Source: Procambarus clarkii (lineage: Eukaryota; Arthropoda; Malacostraca; Decapoda; Cambaridae). Taken from it: a stretch of 64,000 nt of DNA. The stretch lies in assembly GCF_040958095.1 (NCBI RefSeq), contig NC_091193.1, forward strand, positions 31,502,346 to 31,566,345, read 5' to 3'. Within the stretch, counting starts at the first letter, position 1, and each line of letters opens with the position of its first letter. The notes beneath the pieces are model-generated. The model saw only the letters and a list, made by a program, of their open reading frames with translations, was not told the DNA's origin and searched no databases. This document shows, piece by piece, positions 35,367 to 48,991 of this stretch. The position numbers were made by a program, and so were the translations under genes.

Positions 35367-37110
35367 TGTTACGGTGCCCTCTCCTATTTCTTTCGTTTGC
35401 CGGCTTAAAGAGTCATATCAGCTCTCCCTACTGATTCTCTGAGTTTCAGGGAGTCTATTGACATATGTGGCGACCAGACCGCCTGCCATTTAATGGAAGG
35501 AAGTTATATTATAAGTTGTAAATAAAGGAAAATTGGCGCCCTGTTATAAAATGAAACAGTATCCCCTACGGCAGATATGACCTTTTGGAAGGGACATTGC
35601 CGATCGAGGATTGGCCGACGTAGGTCGCGGGCGACCAATCAAGGCCCGCCATGACGTCACCGAGTGTCCCGGGCGGCGCCAACGTCAGAGTTGTTCTGAC
35701 CTTGGAAGCGACAGGACGCGCCTCGGTCTGCTCTCAAGGATTGGAGGCTCTGCAAGCCTTGTTCAGTGGATTGAGCTGGCCATCGCAGCCCATCATAGTT
35801 ATTGGAGACCCTGCGCTTCTGGGAAGCAAAAGAGGAACCAAGTTCAGTGAGCAGAGAAGTGCCAAACTTGGAAAATAGTCGGCGACGACACTGGGCGGCG
35901 CCGCTGGCTGGACGTTGAGGTCTGGAAGGTGGGCGGGCAGGCCTAGCTGTGACTGGGGTCACATCCACTGAGAATCTTGGAAGGACGACACCGTGCCTAG
36001 GACAAGGAGCAACGCCTTGTGGGAGAGGCGAGTGTGGGGAAAAATAGTGACTAGCTCAGCGCCCATCGATGAACCAGGATTGGGGCAGCTGAATCTCAGG
36101 GATTGGAACGGCGACGACGCGAAGGCTTCACGACACCTGAGGACCTGTGGAACGCCCTGGATCGTCAAGGATCGACCCAAGGAAGCGTGGGAACCTCACA
36201 CCATCGAGGGACAGGCGTCGTGAGCCAGGAATGTAAGGTAGATCATTTTCCCTCCCATTACCCTTTGTATGAGTAGGCTAGTTAGGCCACAATATTTGCT
36301 TGTGTATGTGGCAGCAAGACTTTATTACTTTAATAGTAGAATAGGCTGCAAGGCAGCTTGTGTCCAGGACTGTCAGAGAGGACAGTGTGTATGGATGACA
36401 GGACAGTGAAGAAGAGGTGCCGACGTGGTGAAGAGGCCCTCCTGTGAGAGTGAGACTCCTGTCTTCCTGCCCAGTTGAAGGAGTGTTGGATAGTCGTGGA
36501 AGAAGAGGCTGACGATCTCCAGACTCATTATCCATATTTCCATATTCATGTATTACTTGTGATTGTGTGTGTGTGTTCATGTAATTTGCATCAGTAAATC
36601 CACACATTTTATTACTGTGTTTGAGTGTGCCTCCATTTATGATATTTCTCTATGAGCATACATTTCTGGCTACAAACAATATATAATACACCCACTGAAC
36701 TGCATTGCTGGGGTGCAGATATAATAACCCAGCTGGCGACCTTGCTAAGAGGAAGATAGAGAAGACAGGCGGGAAAGGAGTTCCTGCAACCTTTTTTTGT
36801 CTGGCAGGCAAGACTCAGGGAGGTTATGGTTATAGGTAAGCCTGAGTCTTCCTTCACTCCCCCACGGGTCTAGGCCGGAACTGTTAACAGCAGTTTCCCC
36901 GTGTTTGACTGAAGGGCTTCCAGGGTGAATCAGTGGCACCCCTTTGTGGTGGAAGCAAAGACCTGCGGAGGTGGGCATTGTTGGTCCTCTCTTGTGTGAC
37001 CAAGGAGACTCCGGTGAATCCAGGGAGTCGGAGGGGCTGAGTATTTGGGCCTTTTGAGCCCCTAGCAGCTGAGTGTTAGCAGAGCCCCGGACCGCCCACC
37101 CCCCCACGTG

Positions 37111-37113
<3 letters not shown>
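35367..37113 (+). repeat. 3' LTR of the Gag-only element
   Basis: Near-identical to the 5' LTR; differences seen include GATCGAGG for GATCGCGG near 35604 and a missing GT near 36450. It ends ACGTGACA at 37113 and the TA tract resumes. Confidence 0.93.
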
Positions 37114-37170
<57 letters not shown>

Positions 37171-37172
37171 TA

Positions 37173-37902
37173 TTAGTATATTTTGGTAGCAGTCTTTCCT
37201 GTAGACATATATTATTAAATATGACCGAAAAAGTAAGATTAACAATTCTAACACGAATTTTCTCGATCTTTCGTACGTTTCTTTTCACTGTTGGTGGTAA
37301 TTCAAAAATCAATTCTCCAAAATTCATTTTTATTTCTAGTCTGACGCGACACTTGAGCGCGTTTCGTAAAACTTATTACATTTTCAAACACTAGCTTACA
37401 CATACACAACTGAATAGAACTTACACATCTTCGATTTGTTTATATCTACATTTGAGTGAGGTGGATGGGGTGAGGTGGTGTTAATAGGGTATTAAATTCC
37501 TAAACACAAGCCAGAACACGAAACAATGGGTATTGAATGGAAGTGATTTGTAGAAAGCCTATTGGTCCATATTTCTTGATGCTTCTATATTGGAGTGGAG
37601 TCTTGAGGTGGGTAGAATATAGTTGTGCATTAATTGGCTGTTGATTCCTGGTGTTGACTTCTTGATGTGTAGAGCCTGGCAGACGTCAAGCCGCCTGCTA
37701 TCGCTGTATCTATCGATGATTTCTGTGTTGTTTACTAGGATTTCTCTGGCGATGGTTAGGTTGTGGGAAGAGAATATATGTTCCTTAATGGAGCCCTGTT
37801 GCTTATGCATCGTTAAACGCCTAGAAAGAGATGTTGTTGTCTTGCCTATATACTGGGTTTTTTGGAGCTTACAGTCCCCAAGAGGGCATTTGAAGGCATG
37901 CA
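37173..37902 (-). pseudogene. PLE 3' part with GIY-YIG endonuclease
   Basis: Minus-strand frame 37559-37915 encodes FKCPLGDCKLQKTQYIGKTT, TSLSRRLTMHKQQG and the C-terminus SRLHSNIEASRNMDQ; 37173-37558 is the PLE 3' untranslated region, bounded by (TA)n at 37172. The 5' side breaks inside the endonuclease coding region at about 37902, where a SINE joins through a foldback. Confidence 0.85.
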
Positions 37903-37962
37903 AACACAAATGCAAACAAGCTATTTGTTTGCATTTGCATTTGGCTTGTTTGCATTTGTGTT
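37903..37962. repeat. foldback at the PLE-SINE junction
   Basis: AACACAAATGCAAACAAGC (37903-37921) is the exact reverse complement of GCTTGTTTGCATTTGTGTT (37944-37962), with a 22-base spacer. The right arm belongs to the SINE; the left arm is an inverted copy of it placed between PLE and SINE. Confidence 0.9.
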
Positions 37963-38211
37963 CCTCACGTGAGCCCCAAAGAATGAGGTGATTTGATAAA
38001 ATGCTATGCCCAAGATTACCATCCGAGTGCCGGCGGGGAAGTGGTTCAAATAGCTTCGGCTATCACTTCCTTTTGTCCGGTCGTGATGGTCAAGCAGATT
38101 AAGGCGTCCCTGTGCATACCAGTTGCGTTGCTCCTGGCAGTATGGGTTCGAGTCACTTTTGGGGTGTGAGTTTTCAGTTGTATATAGTCCTGTGGACCAT
38201 TCAGGCTTGTT

Positions 38212-38214
<3 letters not shown>
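37944..38214 (+). repeat. single 260-bp-family SINE monomer
   Basis: A diverged relative of the monomers in the arrays at 49-55 kb: 'ttcctcacgtgagccccaaa', TAAAATGCTATGCCCAAGAT, a tRNA-like head TGGTCAAGCAGATTAAGGCG (about 38088) with B box GGTTCGAGTCAC (about 38146), and GACCATTCAGGCTTGTTTGC before a (TA)n tract. Compared with the arrays it starts mid-monomer. Confidence 0.8.
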
Positions 38215-41052
<2,838 letters not shown>

Positions 41053-44000
41053 ACTCTCCCCCGAAGCCTGCGGTTCTGGAAGAAGTATGTCGTCATGTGG
41101 TGGAGTAATATGTGGAGTTGCTTCTACTTCATAAACTCTGGAGAGGGCATCGGCTATGATGTTGTCAGAACCCTTGATATAGCGGATCTCCAGGTTGAAA
41201 TCTTGTAGATACAAAGCCCATCGTAGAAGACGCTGGTTAGGGAATTGGGCTTGATGTAAGAAGTGGAGAGGGTTGTGGTCTGAGAAGATGGTGGTAGACC
41301 TGGCACCTTGTAGGTATGGAGCAAAGTGCTGGAGATTCAGGACGATGGATAGTAGCTCCTTTTCAATAGTGCTGTAGTTCCTCTGGTGGGGTTTCAATTT
41401 GTAGCTGTAGTAGCTGACAGGTAGAACCTCCTCGCCTCGTTGCTGCATCAGGACACCACCAACGCCGGTACCACTGGCGTCGACATGAAGGACGAAAGGC
41501 TTGGTGATATCTGGCGAGGCGAGAATGGGATTAGAACAGAGGAGGAATTTGAGTTGTTCGAAAGCAACGGTTTGCTGCATGGTCCAATTATACCATTGCT
41601 TGGGACTGGTTAACATGATTAAAGGCGTGGCGACTGTACTGAAATTTCTCACAAACCTACGGTAGTAGGAGGCAAGACCAAGTAAGCGCAGAAGCTGCTT
41701 CCTGGTGGTAGGCTGTGGATAATGCTGGATGGCTTGAGTGTGTGAGTCTAACGGAGCTAGGCTGCCACTCCCAATTACATGACCCAGATAACGCACTTTA
41801 CCTTTCGCGAAGGTGGACTTGCCCAGGTTGATGGTGAGGCCGGCTGTCAGGAGCTTGGCGAACAGACGTCGCAGCTGGAGCAGATGTTCACTCCAGGTGT
41901 TGGATGCTACGACGATATCATCCAAATAGGCGTACGTGTTATCCAAGCCCTGGATGACACGGTTGACAGCTCTCTGAAAGGTGGCCGGGGCATTACATAG
42001 TCCGAAAGGAAGGCGTTCATATCTGAAAAGTCCAAAAGGAGTGATAAAGGCAGATATTTCTTTGGCTCGCTCCGTTAAACACACTTGGTAATACCTCTTC
42101 AGCAAGTCCGTTTGGGACAAGTACTGGGCATTACCAATGGCGTCAAGAATGTCATCTATCCTTGGCAAGGGGTAGGCATCCTTGACAGTCACATTATTTA
42201 ACTTACGATAGTCAGTACATAGCCTCACCTTACCTTGGGGTTTTGGCACCAAGATACAGGGTGAGGCCCAGGGGGACTCACAAGGTGTAGCCAGTCCATG
42301 ATCCAAGAGGAACTGCACCTCAGCACGCATGACTTCTTTCTTGCTAGGGCTGATTCGGTAGAAGGGTTGACGAATCGGCCGGGTGTCGGGGAGCAGTTGG
42401 ATGTCGTGCTGGGTAACATTACACTCTTGGGGGTCATCTCGGAACAACTCCTGATGTTCTCTGAAGATCTTGACGAGAGGTGCACTATGATTGTCCTGAA
42501 AATAGTTTGGAAGATCAGTAAGGATTTCCGAATTAGAAAGAGCTGACTCTTTGTCAGTGCTTTCGGGAGGAGAAGCAGGGAAGGTCTCACTGTGGATGTA
42601 TGGTTCTGTAAAGGCAGAGTAGTTAAGCATGACAGTGGGAGGAGTACCGTTATATAGCTTCAGGAGGTTGACGTGACACAGCTGGGTCTTCCGCCGCCTA
42701 TCTGGAGTCTCTAGAACGTAGTTATGGTTGTTTCTGCACTCCTTGATGCGGTAGGGTCCTGAAAACCTGTTTTGTAAAGGAGAACCTGGGATAGGAAAGT
42801 AAGCAAGTACGAAGTCTCCCGGCTTAAATTTTCTTACTTTGCTGGTCTGGTCGTAATGAGCCTTCATCCTCTTCTGTGCTTTCAATAGATTATCTTGGGC
42901 AAAACTGTGGACTCTCTCTAGAATGTGTTGTAGGTTTTGAAGAAACTGGGGCACATTCTGATGCTCACTGAAGGTGGCATCACGTAGAGAGTCTTTGAAA
43001 GCCTTGAGGGGAGTACGGCACTTACGTCCGTAGAGCATCTCATAAGGAGATACTCCTAGAGACTCATTGGGAAGACTTCTATATATGCACATTATCAAAT
43101 CAATTTGCTTTTCCCAATCCTTAGAGGTTTCATTACAAAACTTCTTCAGGAGTGCTTTAATAGTCTGATGACTACGCTCAAGAGAACCCTGTGAAGCAGG
43201 ATGATAGGAGCTGGACAATACCTGTTTGATGTTGAACTCCTCCAGTGTCCTTTTGAAGAGATCACTGGTGAAGTTGGTGCCACAGTCACTCTGAACCTCC
43301 CTGGAAAATCCATACTGGGTGAAGATCTTCAATAAGTGCTTCACAACCGTAGCAACCGTAATGTTCTTTACTGGAACTGCTATGGGGAATCTGGTGGTAT
43401 GACACAGGATGGTTAAGATATAGGCGTTACCTGAACTGGTCCGAGGTAAAGGACCAACACAGTCTATAATAAGTCTGTGGAAAGGTTCCGCAGACACCTG
43501 TATGGAAATCAGTGGCGCTCTGGGAATAGAGATGTTCGGTTTACCTGCCATCTGACATGTATGACACTGTTTGACGTACTGTTTGACGCTATTTACCATA
43601 CCTGGCCAGTAGTAGTCTTGACGGATTCCATGGTAAGTCTTGTTGAATCCGTAGTGGGAGAGTGCTCCGTGGGCCAGGTGTAGAATAGTGGGCCGCAGGC
43701 TGGCAGGAATCACAAATTGTTCGACGTTGGCCCAATCGTCCTCCTTCAGTTTACTGGGTCTATATCTGCGGTAGAGCAATTCGTTCTCTAGGAAGAACCC
43801 AGGAATACTGTCGGGTTGAGTCTCAGCCTGGAAAAATAATGGTGTCAAAGTAATATCTTCCCTCTGTAACTTACGGAACTCCAACTTGGTCAGATTCGGG
43901 GGTAGTTTCTGAGGGTCTTGAGGGACAGCGGTAGCAGTAGAGTCAGCTGGCTGTGGTCGTGCGGCTTGTGCACGGGTGGTCACTAAAACCGGAGGAGAAA

Positions 44001-44517
44001 CTTCATCACTCTCTTGAACCTTTGCTGGAACATACTCAAATATAGGATTATCCGTCACAGAGGTACACACCTGGGGTTTGTCCATGACGATCAGGTTGGT
44101 CGGTTGCAGGTCTTCTGCCAAGTCGTTGCCCAGGAGAAGTTGCACTCCAGGCATGGGAAAAGGCTTTTCCCTGACGGCGACTTGGACTTCTCCGTTCACG
44201 AAGGGACAATCCAGGTGGACTCGGGCGAGAGGATAAGGAGTGGTAGCAGTGAGGTCAGTGATGAAGACAGTTTCTCTGGTGTAGGCGATGTTGGGCACAG
44301 CCGACTTCAAAATAATCGATTGTAGAGCCGCTGTGTCCCTCAAGATCTTCAATTTGAAACGTCCCTCCGGATTTGAACCGTTGGCAGAGACAGTCCCAGT
44401 ATACAGGTGTTTACTGAAAAGAGAAAGATCATTAATCTGAACACCAACATTCATCACAGGCTTACCGGACTTAGGAGGAGTTGGTTTGGGTTTTTGTGAT
44501 TCGGTGGTTCCTTTGTA

Positions 44518-45010
44518 TTAAGACTTACCACATTTATCTATGGTATGTCCATAGAGTCTACAATACTTACAGTACAATTGCGAGCCAGCTTGATCGGTAC
44601 TCACTTTCTCGTAACTGTACCACGACTTCTTACTGGAGGATGGTTCTGGTGTCACCCGGTGGATGAGGCTGTAAGTGTCAGCCGACTTAGCACACTTTAG
44701 GTAGTCAGTTTCTTCTTTATCTGCTAAATATAGACGGACAGGAGGCGGCACACGCCTCAAGAATTCTTCAACTAGCATGAGGTTGACGAGTTCTGCAAAG
44801 GTAGAGACATGTGCTGCTTCCAGCCATTTCATAAAATATCTCCTTTTGGTGTTAGCAAACTCGAGAAAGGTAGTGGTACTTGCCTTCAGGTGGTCACGGA
44901 ATTTCCTTCGATAACTTTCGGTGGAGAGAAGGTAGGCGTCCAACACTGCTTGTTTCAGAGTCTGGTAGTCATTCTCAGACGCCAAAGTACTAAGTGTGAC
45001 TGCAGCTCTA
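44518..45010 (-). pseudogene. Gmr1-like gag, N-terminally deleted, stop before pol
   Basis: Encodes the C-terminal half of a SCAN-like capsid (YQTLKQAVLDAYLLSTESYR, FAELVNLMLVEEFLRRVPPP) and a zinc knuckle CKYCRLYGHTIDKC, ending in TAA (44520-44518). The pol frame continues in the same register directly after the stop, so this is either a point mutation or a readthrough arrangement. Capsid similarity to the Gag-only element at 33.0-33.5 kb is visible at the level of conserved positions. Confidence 0.8.
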
Positions 45011-45087
45011 CCTGTAAGATGTACTCAACTGCAGACGAAAACTGCTGCTGAGGTCCCAATTCAGCAACTAAAGTTTGTGCGAGAGGT

Positions 45088-45116
45088 CCCGGGTTCAACT
45101 CCCGGACAGGCCGCTA
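45088..45116 (-). promoter_or_regulatory. primer binding site of the Gmr1-like element
   Basis: Plus strand reads CCGGGTTCAACTCCCGG, a T-arm with a 5-base stem and 7-base loop, followed by ACAGGCCGCTA, an acceptor strand ending CTA where CCA is expected. It lies five bases inside the 5' LTR. The element's minus strand therefore complements a tRNA 3' end including the whole T-arm, with one mismatch in the CCA. Confidence 0.65.
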
Positions 45117-45121
45117 TGTAA

Positions 45122-45748
45122 TGTGATGGTAAAGCTTTGGTGTTCGGCTGTTTCAAAAGCTGGGGGCAGGGTCTCGTCACATAACAAAAAAAAGGAGAAG
45201 TTTGTCCTTTCGTCTGTGGTAAGGTAATGGGAAGACACACAAAACACAAGTATAAAAACAATGAAATTTTAATTACTCTAGAAAACAAGACATGAATAAA
45301 GACAATCTCATAAAATTCAACACTGATCAACAAACAAAATAACATGAATAATAACTGTCAATGAAAAGTTACTCTAAGACCAGAATGCATGTTATAGTGA
45401 TAGCAATATAAATTAAATAAGTGAGGTGCTGGAATACTGGCTTCAAGCTGCCACCTCTTTTAGTACACGAAAGCCAAGGCTTAGTCTACTAGCGAGAGAT
45501 GTCAACTCCAAGGAGCACAGAGATATTCTGAGGAGTACGGCGGGCTGCTGCCCAGATGACGAATCTTGGTGGTGGCGTGAGTGCAGGTGCGGCGAGACAC
45601 CAGCCAATCAGCAACAGGCAGGCGGAGTATGAGCAGTTTGCTGGTTACGACGGATGTGGCCGGTGCTGGGGTGTGCATGGTACGATTTGCTACCTGGGCA
45701 AAACGTTTGACGAGACTGGTGGACGTATCTTCTATATAGTATCTTGTA

Positions 45749-45751
<3 letters not shown>
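45122..45751 (-). repeat. 5' LTR of the Gmr1-like element (U3 end replaced by TA)
   Basis: Matches 40370-40990 with many substitutions. The last ~60 bases expected (through TTATCGTCACA) are missing; a (TA)n tract begins instead. Confidence 0.85.
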
Positions 45752-45819
<68 letters not shown>

Positions 45820-45822
<3 letters not shown>

Positions 45823-46209
45823 GTACCTAATAGCCAGAACGCACTTCTCAGCCTACTATTCAAGGCCCGATTTGCCTAATAAGCCAAGTTTTCATGAATT
45901 AATGTTTTTTCGTCTACCTAACCTACCTAACCTAACCTAACCTAGCTTTTTTTGGCTACCTAACCTAACCTTACCTATAAATATAGGTTAGGTTAGGTTA
46001 GGTAGGGTTGGTTAGGTTCGGTCATATATCTACGTTAATTTTAACTCCAATAAAAAAAAATTGACCTCATACATAGAGAAAAGGGTTGCTTTATCATTTC
46101 ACAAGAAAAAAATTATAGTAAATATATTAATTCAGGAAAACTAGGCTTATTAGGCAAATCGGGCCTTGAATAGTAGGATGAGAAGTGAGTTCTGGCTACT
46201 AGGTACGAC
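45820..46209 (+). mobile_element. 389-bp MITE, copy 1
   Basis: Ends GTCGTACCTAATAGCCAGAA and its inverse TTCTGGCTACTAGGTACGAC; terminal inverted repeats of about 70-85 bases including 'gcctaataagccaagtttt'. Between the arms: a run of CCTAA pentamers, a short AT spacer, a run of TTAGG pentamers, then 'tcggtcatatatctacgtta' and an AT-rich part. No coding capacity. Flanked by (TA)n on both sides. Confidence 0.92.
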
Positions 46210-46235
46210 ATATATATATATATATATATATATAT

Positions 46236-46624
46236 GTCGTACCTAGTAGCCAGAACGCACTTCTCAGCCTACTATGCAAGCCCCGATTTGCCTAATAAGC
46301 CAAGTTATCCTGAATTAATATATTTTCTCTAATTTTTTTCTTATGAAATGATAAAGCTACCCATTTCATTATGTATGAGGTCAATTTTTTTTTATTGGAG
46401 TTAAAATTAACGTAGATATATGACCGAACCTAACCAACCCTACCTAACCTAACCTAACCTATCTTTATAGGTTAGGTTAGGTTAGGTAGCAGAAAAAGTT
46501 AGGTTAGGGTAGGTTAGGTAGGTTAGGTAGTCGAAAAATCATTAATTCATGAAAACTTGGCTTATTAGGCAAATCGGGCCTTGCATAGCAGGCTGAGAAG
46601 TGCGTTCTGGCTACTAGGTACGAC
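46236..46624 (-). mobile_element. 389-bp MITE, copy 2 (inverted relative to the others)
   Basis: Same element, but the AT-rich half ('tctaatttttttcttatgaa') comes first on the plus strand, so it is in opposite orientation to copies 1, 3, 4 and 5. This argues against simple tandem duplication. Confidence 0.92.
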
Positions 46625-46655
<31 letters not shown>

Positions 46656-46658
46656 TAT

Positions 46659-47044
46659 GTCGTACCTAGTAGCAAGAACGCACTTCACAGCCTACTATTC
46701 AAGGCCCGTTTTGCCTAATAAGCCAAGTTTTCATGAATTAATTGTTTTTCGACTTCCTAACCTACCTAACCTAACCTAACCTAACTTTTCCAGCTACCTA
46801 ACCTAACCTAACCTATAAAGATAGGTTAGATTAGGTTAGGTAGGGTTGGTTAGGTTCGGTCATATATCTACGTTAATTTTACCTTAAATAAAAAAAAATT
46901 GACCTCATACATAATGAAATGGGTAGCTTTATCATTTCATAAGAAAAAAATTAGAGAAGATATATTAATTCAGGAAAACTTGGCCTATTAGGCAAATCGA
47001 GAATTGCATAGAAGGCCGAGAAGTGCATTCTGACTACTAGGTAC

Positions 47045-47047
<3 letters not shown>
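46659..47047 (+). mobile_element. 389-bp MITE, copy 3
   Basis: Same orientation as copy 1. Its left flank has AGACATAT before the terminus, so the TA tract is interrupted there. A (TA)n tract of about 84 bases follows. Confidence 0.92.
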
Positions 47048-47131
<84 letters not shown>

Positions 47132-47132
<1 letters not shown>

Positions 47133-47519
47133 TCGTACCTAGTAGCCAGAACGCACTTCTCAGCCTACTATGCAAGGCCCGATTTGCCTAATAAGCCACG
47201 TTTTCATGAATTAATTGTTTTTCGACTACCTAACCTACCCAACCTAACCTAACCTAACTTTTTCGGCTACCTAACCTTACCTAACCTATAAAGATAGGTT
47301 AAGTTAGGTTAGGTAGGGTTGGTTAGGTTCGGCCATATATCTACGTTAATTTTAACTCCAATAAAAATAATTTACCTCATACATAATGAAATGGGCAGCT
47401 TTATCATTTCACACGAAAAAAATTAGAGAAAATATATTAATTCAGGAAAACTTGGCTTATTAGGCAAATCGGGCCTTGCATAGTAGGCTGAGAAGTGTAT
47501 TCTGGCTACTAGGTACGAC
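47132..47519 (+). mobile_element. 389-bp MITE, copy 4
   Basis: Same orientation as copy 1; small private changes such as GCCACGTTTTC in the left arm and 'cacacgaaaaaa' on the right. Confidence 0.92.
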
Positions 47520-47549
47520 ATATATATATATATATGTATATATATATAT

Positions 47550-47934
47550 GTCGTACCTAGTAGCCAGAACGCACTTCTATGCCTACTATTCAAGGCCCGA
47601 TTTGCCTAATAAGCCAAGTTTTCATGAATTAATTGCTTTTCGACTACCTAACCTACCTAACCTAACCTAACCTAACTTTTTCGGCTACCTAACCTAACCT
47701 AACCTATAAAGATAGGTTAGGTTAGGTTAGGTAGGGTTGGTTAGGTTCGGTCATATATCTACGTTAATTTTAACTCCATTAAAAAAAATTGGCCTCATAC
47801 ATAATGAAATGGGTAGCTTTATCATTTCATAAGAAAAAAATTAGAGAAAATATATTAATTCAGGAAAACTTGGCTTATTAGGCAAATCGGGCCTTGAATA
47901 GTAGGCTGAGAAGTGCGTTCTGGCTACTAGGTAC

Positions 47935-47937
<3 letters not shown>
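47550..47937 (+). mobile_element. 389-bp MITE, copy 5
   Basis: Same orientation as copy 1. The TA tract after it (47938-48003) leads directly into a PLE 3' end. Confidence 0.92.
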
Positions 47938-48004
<67 letters not shown>

Positions 48005-48005
<1 letters not shown>

Positions 48006-48968
48006 TAGTATATTTTGGTAGCAGTCTTTCCTGTAGACATATATTATTAAATATGACCGAAAAAGTAAGATTAATAATTCTAACACGAATTTTCTCAATC
48101 TTTCGTACATTACGCTTCACTGTTGGAGGTAAATCAAAAATCACTTCTCCAAAATTCATTTTTATTTCTAGTCTGACGCGACACGGGCGCGTTTCGTAAA
48201 ACTTATTACATTTTCAAAGACTTCACAAATACACAACTGATTAGAACTTACATCTCTCTGATATTATATCTACATTTCAGTGAGGTGGGAAGGGTGATGT
48301 GGCATTAACACAAGACAGAACCGGAGGGGATATTAATAGGGTATTAAAAGTATCAACACAAGACAGAACAGAAACAATGGGTATTGAATAGAAGTGTTTG
48401 TAGAAAGCCTATTGGTCCATATTTCTTGATGCTTCTATATTGGAGCGGAGTCTTGAGGTGGGTAGAATATAGTTGTGCAATAATTGGCTGTTGATTGCTG
48501 GTGTTGACTTCTTGATGTGTAGTGCCTCGCAAACGTCAAGCCGCCTGCTATCGCTGTATCTATCGATGATTTCTGTGTTGTTTACTAGGATTTCTCTGGC
48601 GATGGTTTGGTTATGGGAAGAGATTATATGTTCCTTAATGGAGCCCTGTGGCTTATGCATCGTTAAACGCCTAGAAAGAGATGTTGTTGTCTTGCCTATA
48701 TACTGGGTTTTTTGGAGCTTACAGTCCCCAAGTGGGCATTTGAAGGCATAGACGACGTTAGTCTCTTTTAAAGCGTTCTGTTTTGTGTCTGGAGAGTTTC
48801 TCATGAGTAGGCTGGCCGTTTTTCTGGTTTTATAGTAAATCGTCAGTTGTATCCTCTGATTTTTGTCTGTAGGGATAACGTTTCTATTAACAATATCTTT
48901 CAGGACCCTTTCCTCCGTTTTATGAGCTGTGGAAAAGAAGTTCCTGTAAAATAGTCTAATAGGGGGTA
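48005..48968 (-). pseudogene. PLE 3' part, copy 1 of the tandem block
   Basis: Minus-strand frame 48409-48804 encodes the GIY-YIG domain (VVYAFKCPLGDC, TQYIGKTTTSLSRRL) and C-terminus; 48805-48968 continues into the region upstream of it. The 3' region ends at (TA)n. The 5' side stops at 48968, where 23 bases of inverted PLE sequence (48969-48991) lead into the SINE array. Confidence 0.88.
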
Positions 48969-48991
48969 ACTAACACAACACCTATACCCCC
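48969..48991. repeat. inverted 23-base PLE segment at a junction
   Basis: The plus strand after GGGGGTA reads 'actaacacaacacctatacc' plus CCC, which is PLE sequence in the opposite orientation to the adjoining PLE (compare 19879-19905). With the preceding GGGGGTA it forms a small foldback. The same junction is present at 52714-52736. Confidence 0.85.

Noticed and set aside
45900..47760. Interstitial telomere
   Set aside because: The CCTAA/TTAGG runs are short (about 4-5 units), face each other, and recur at a fixed place inside each MITE copy.
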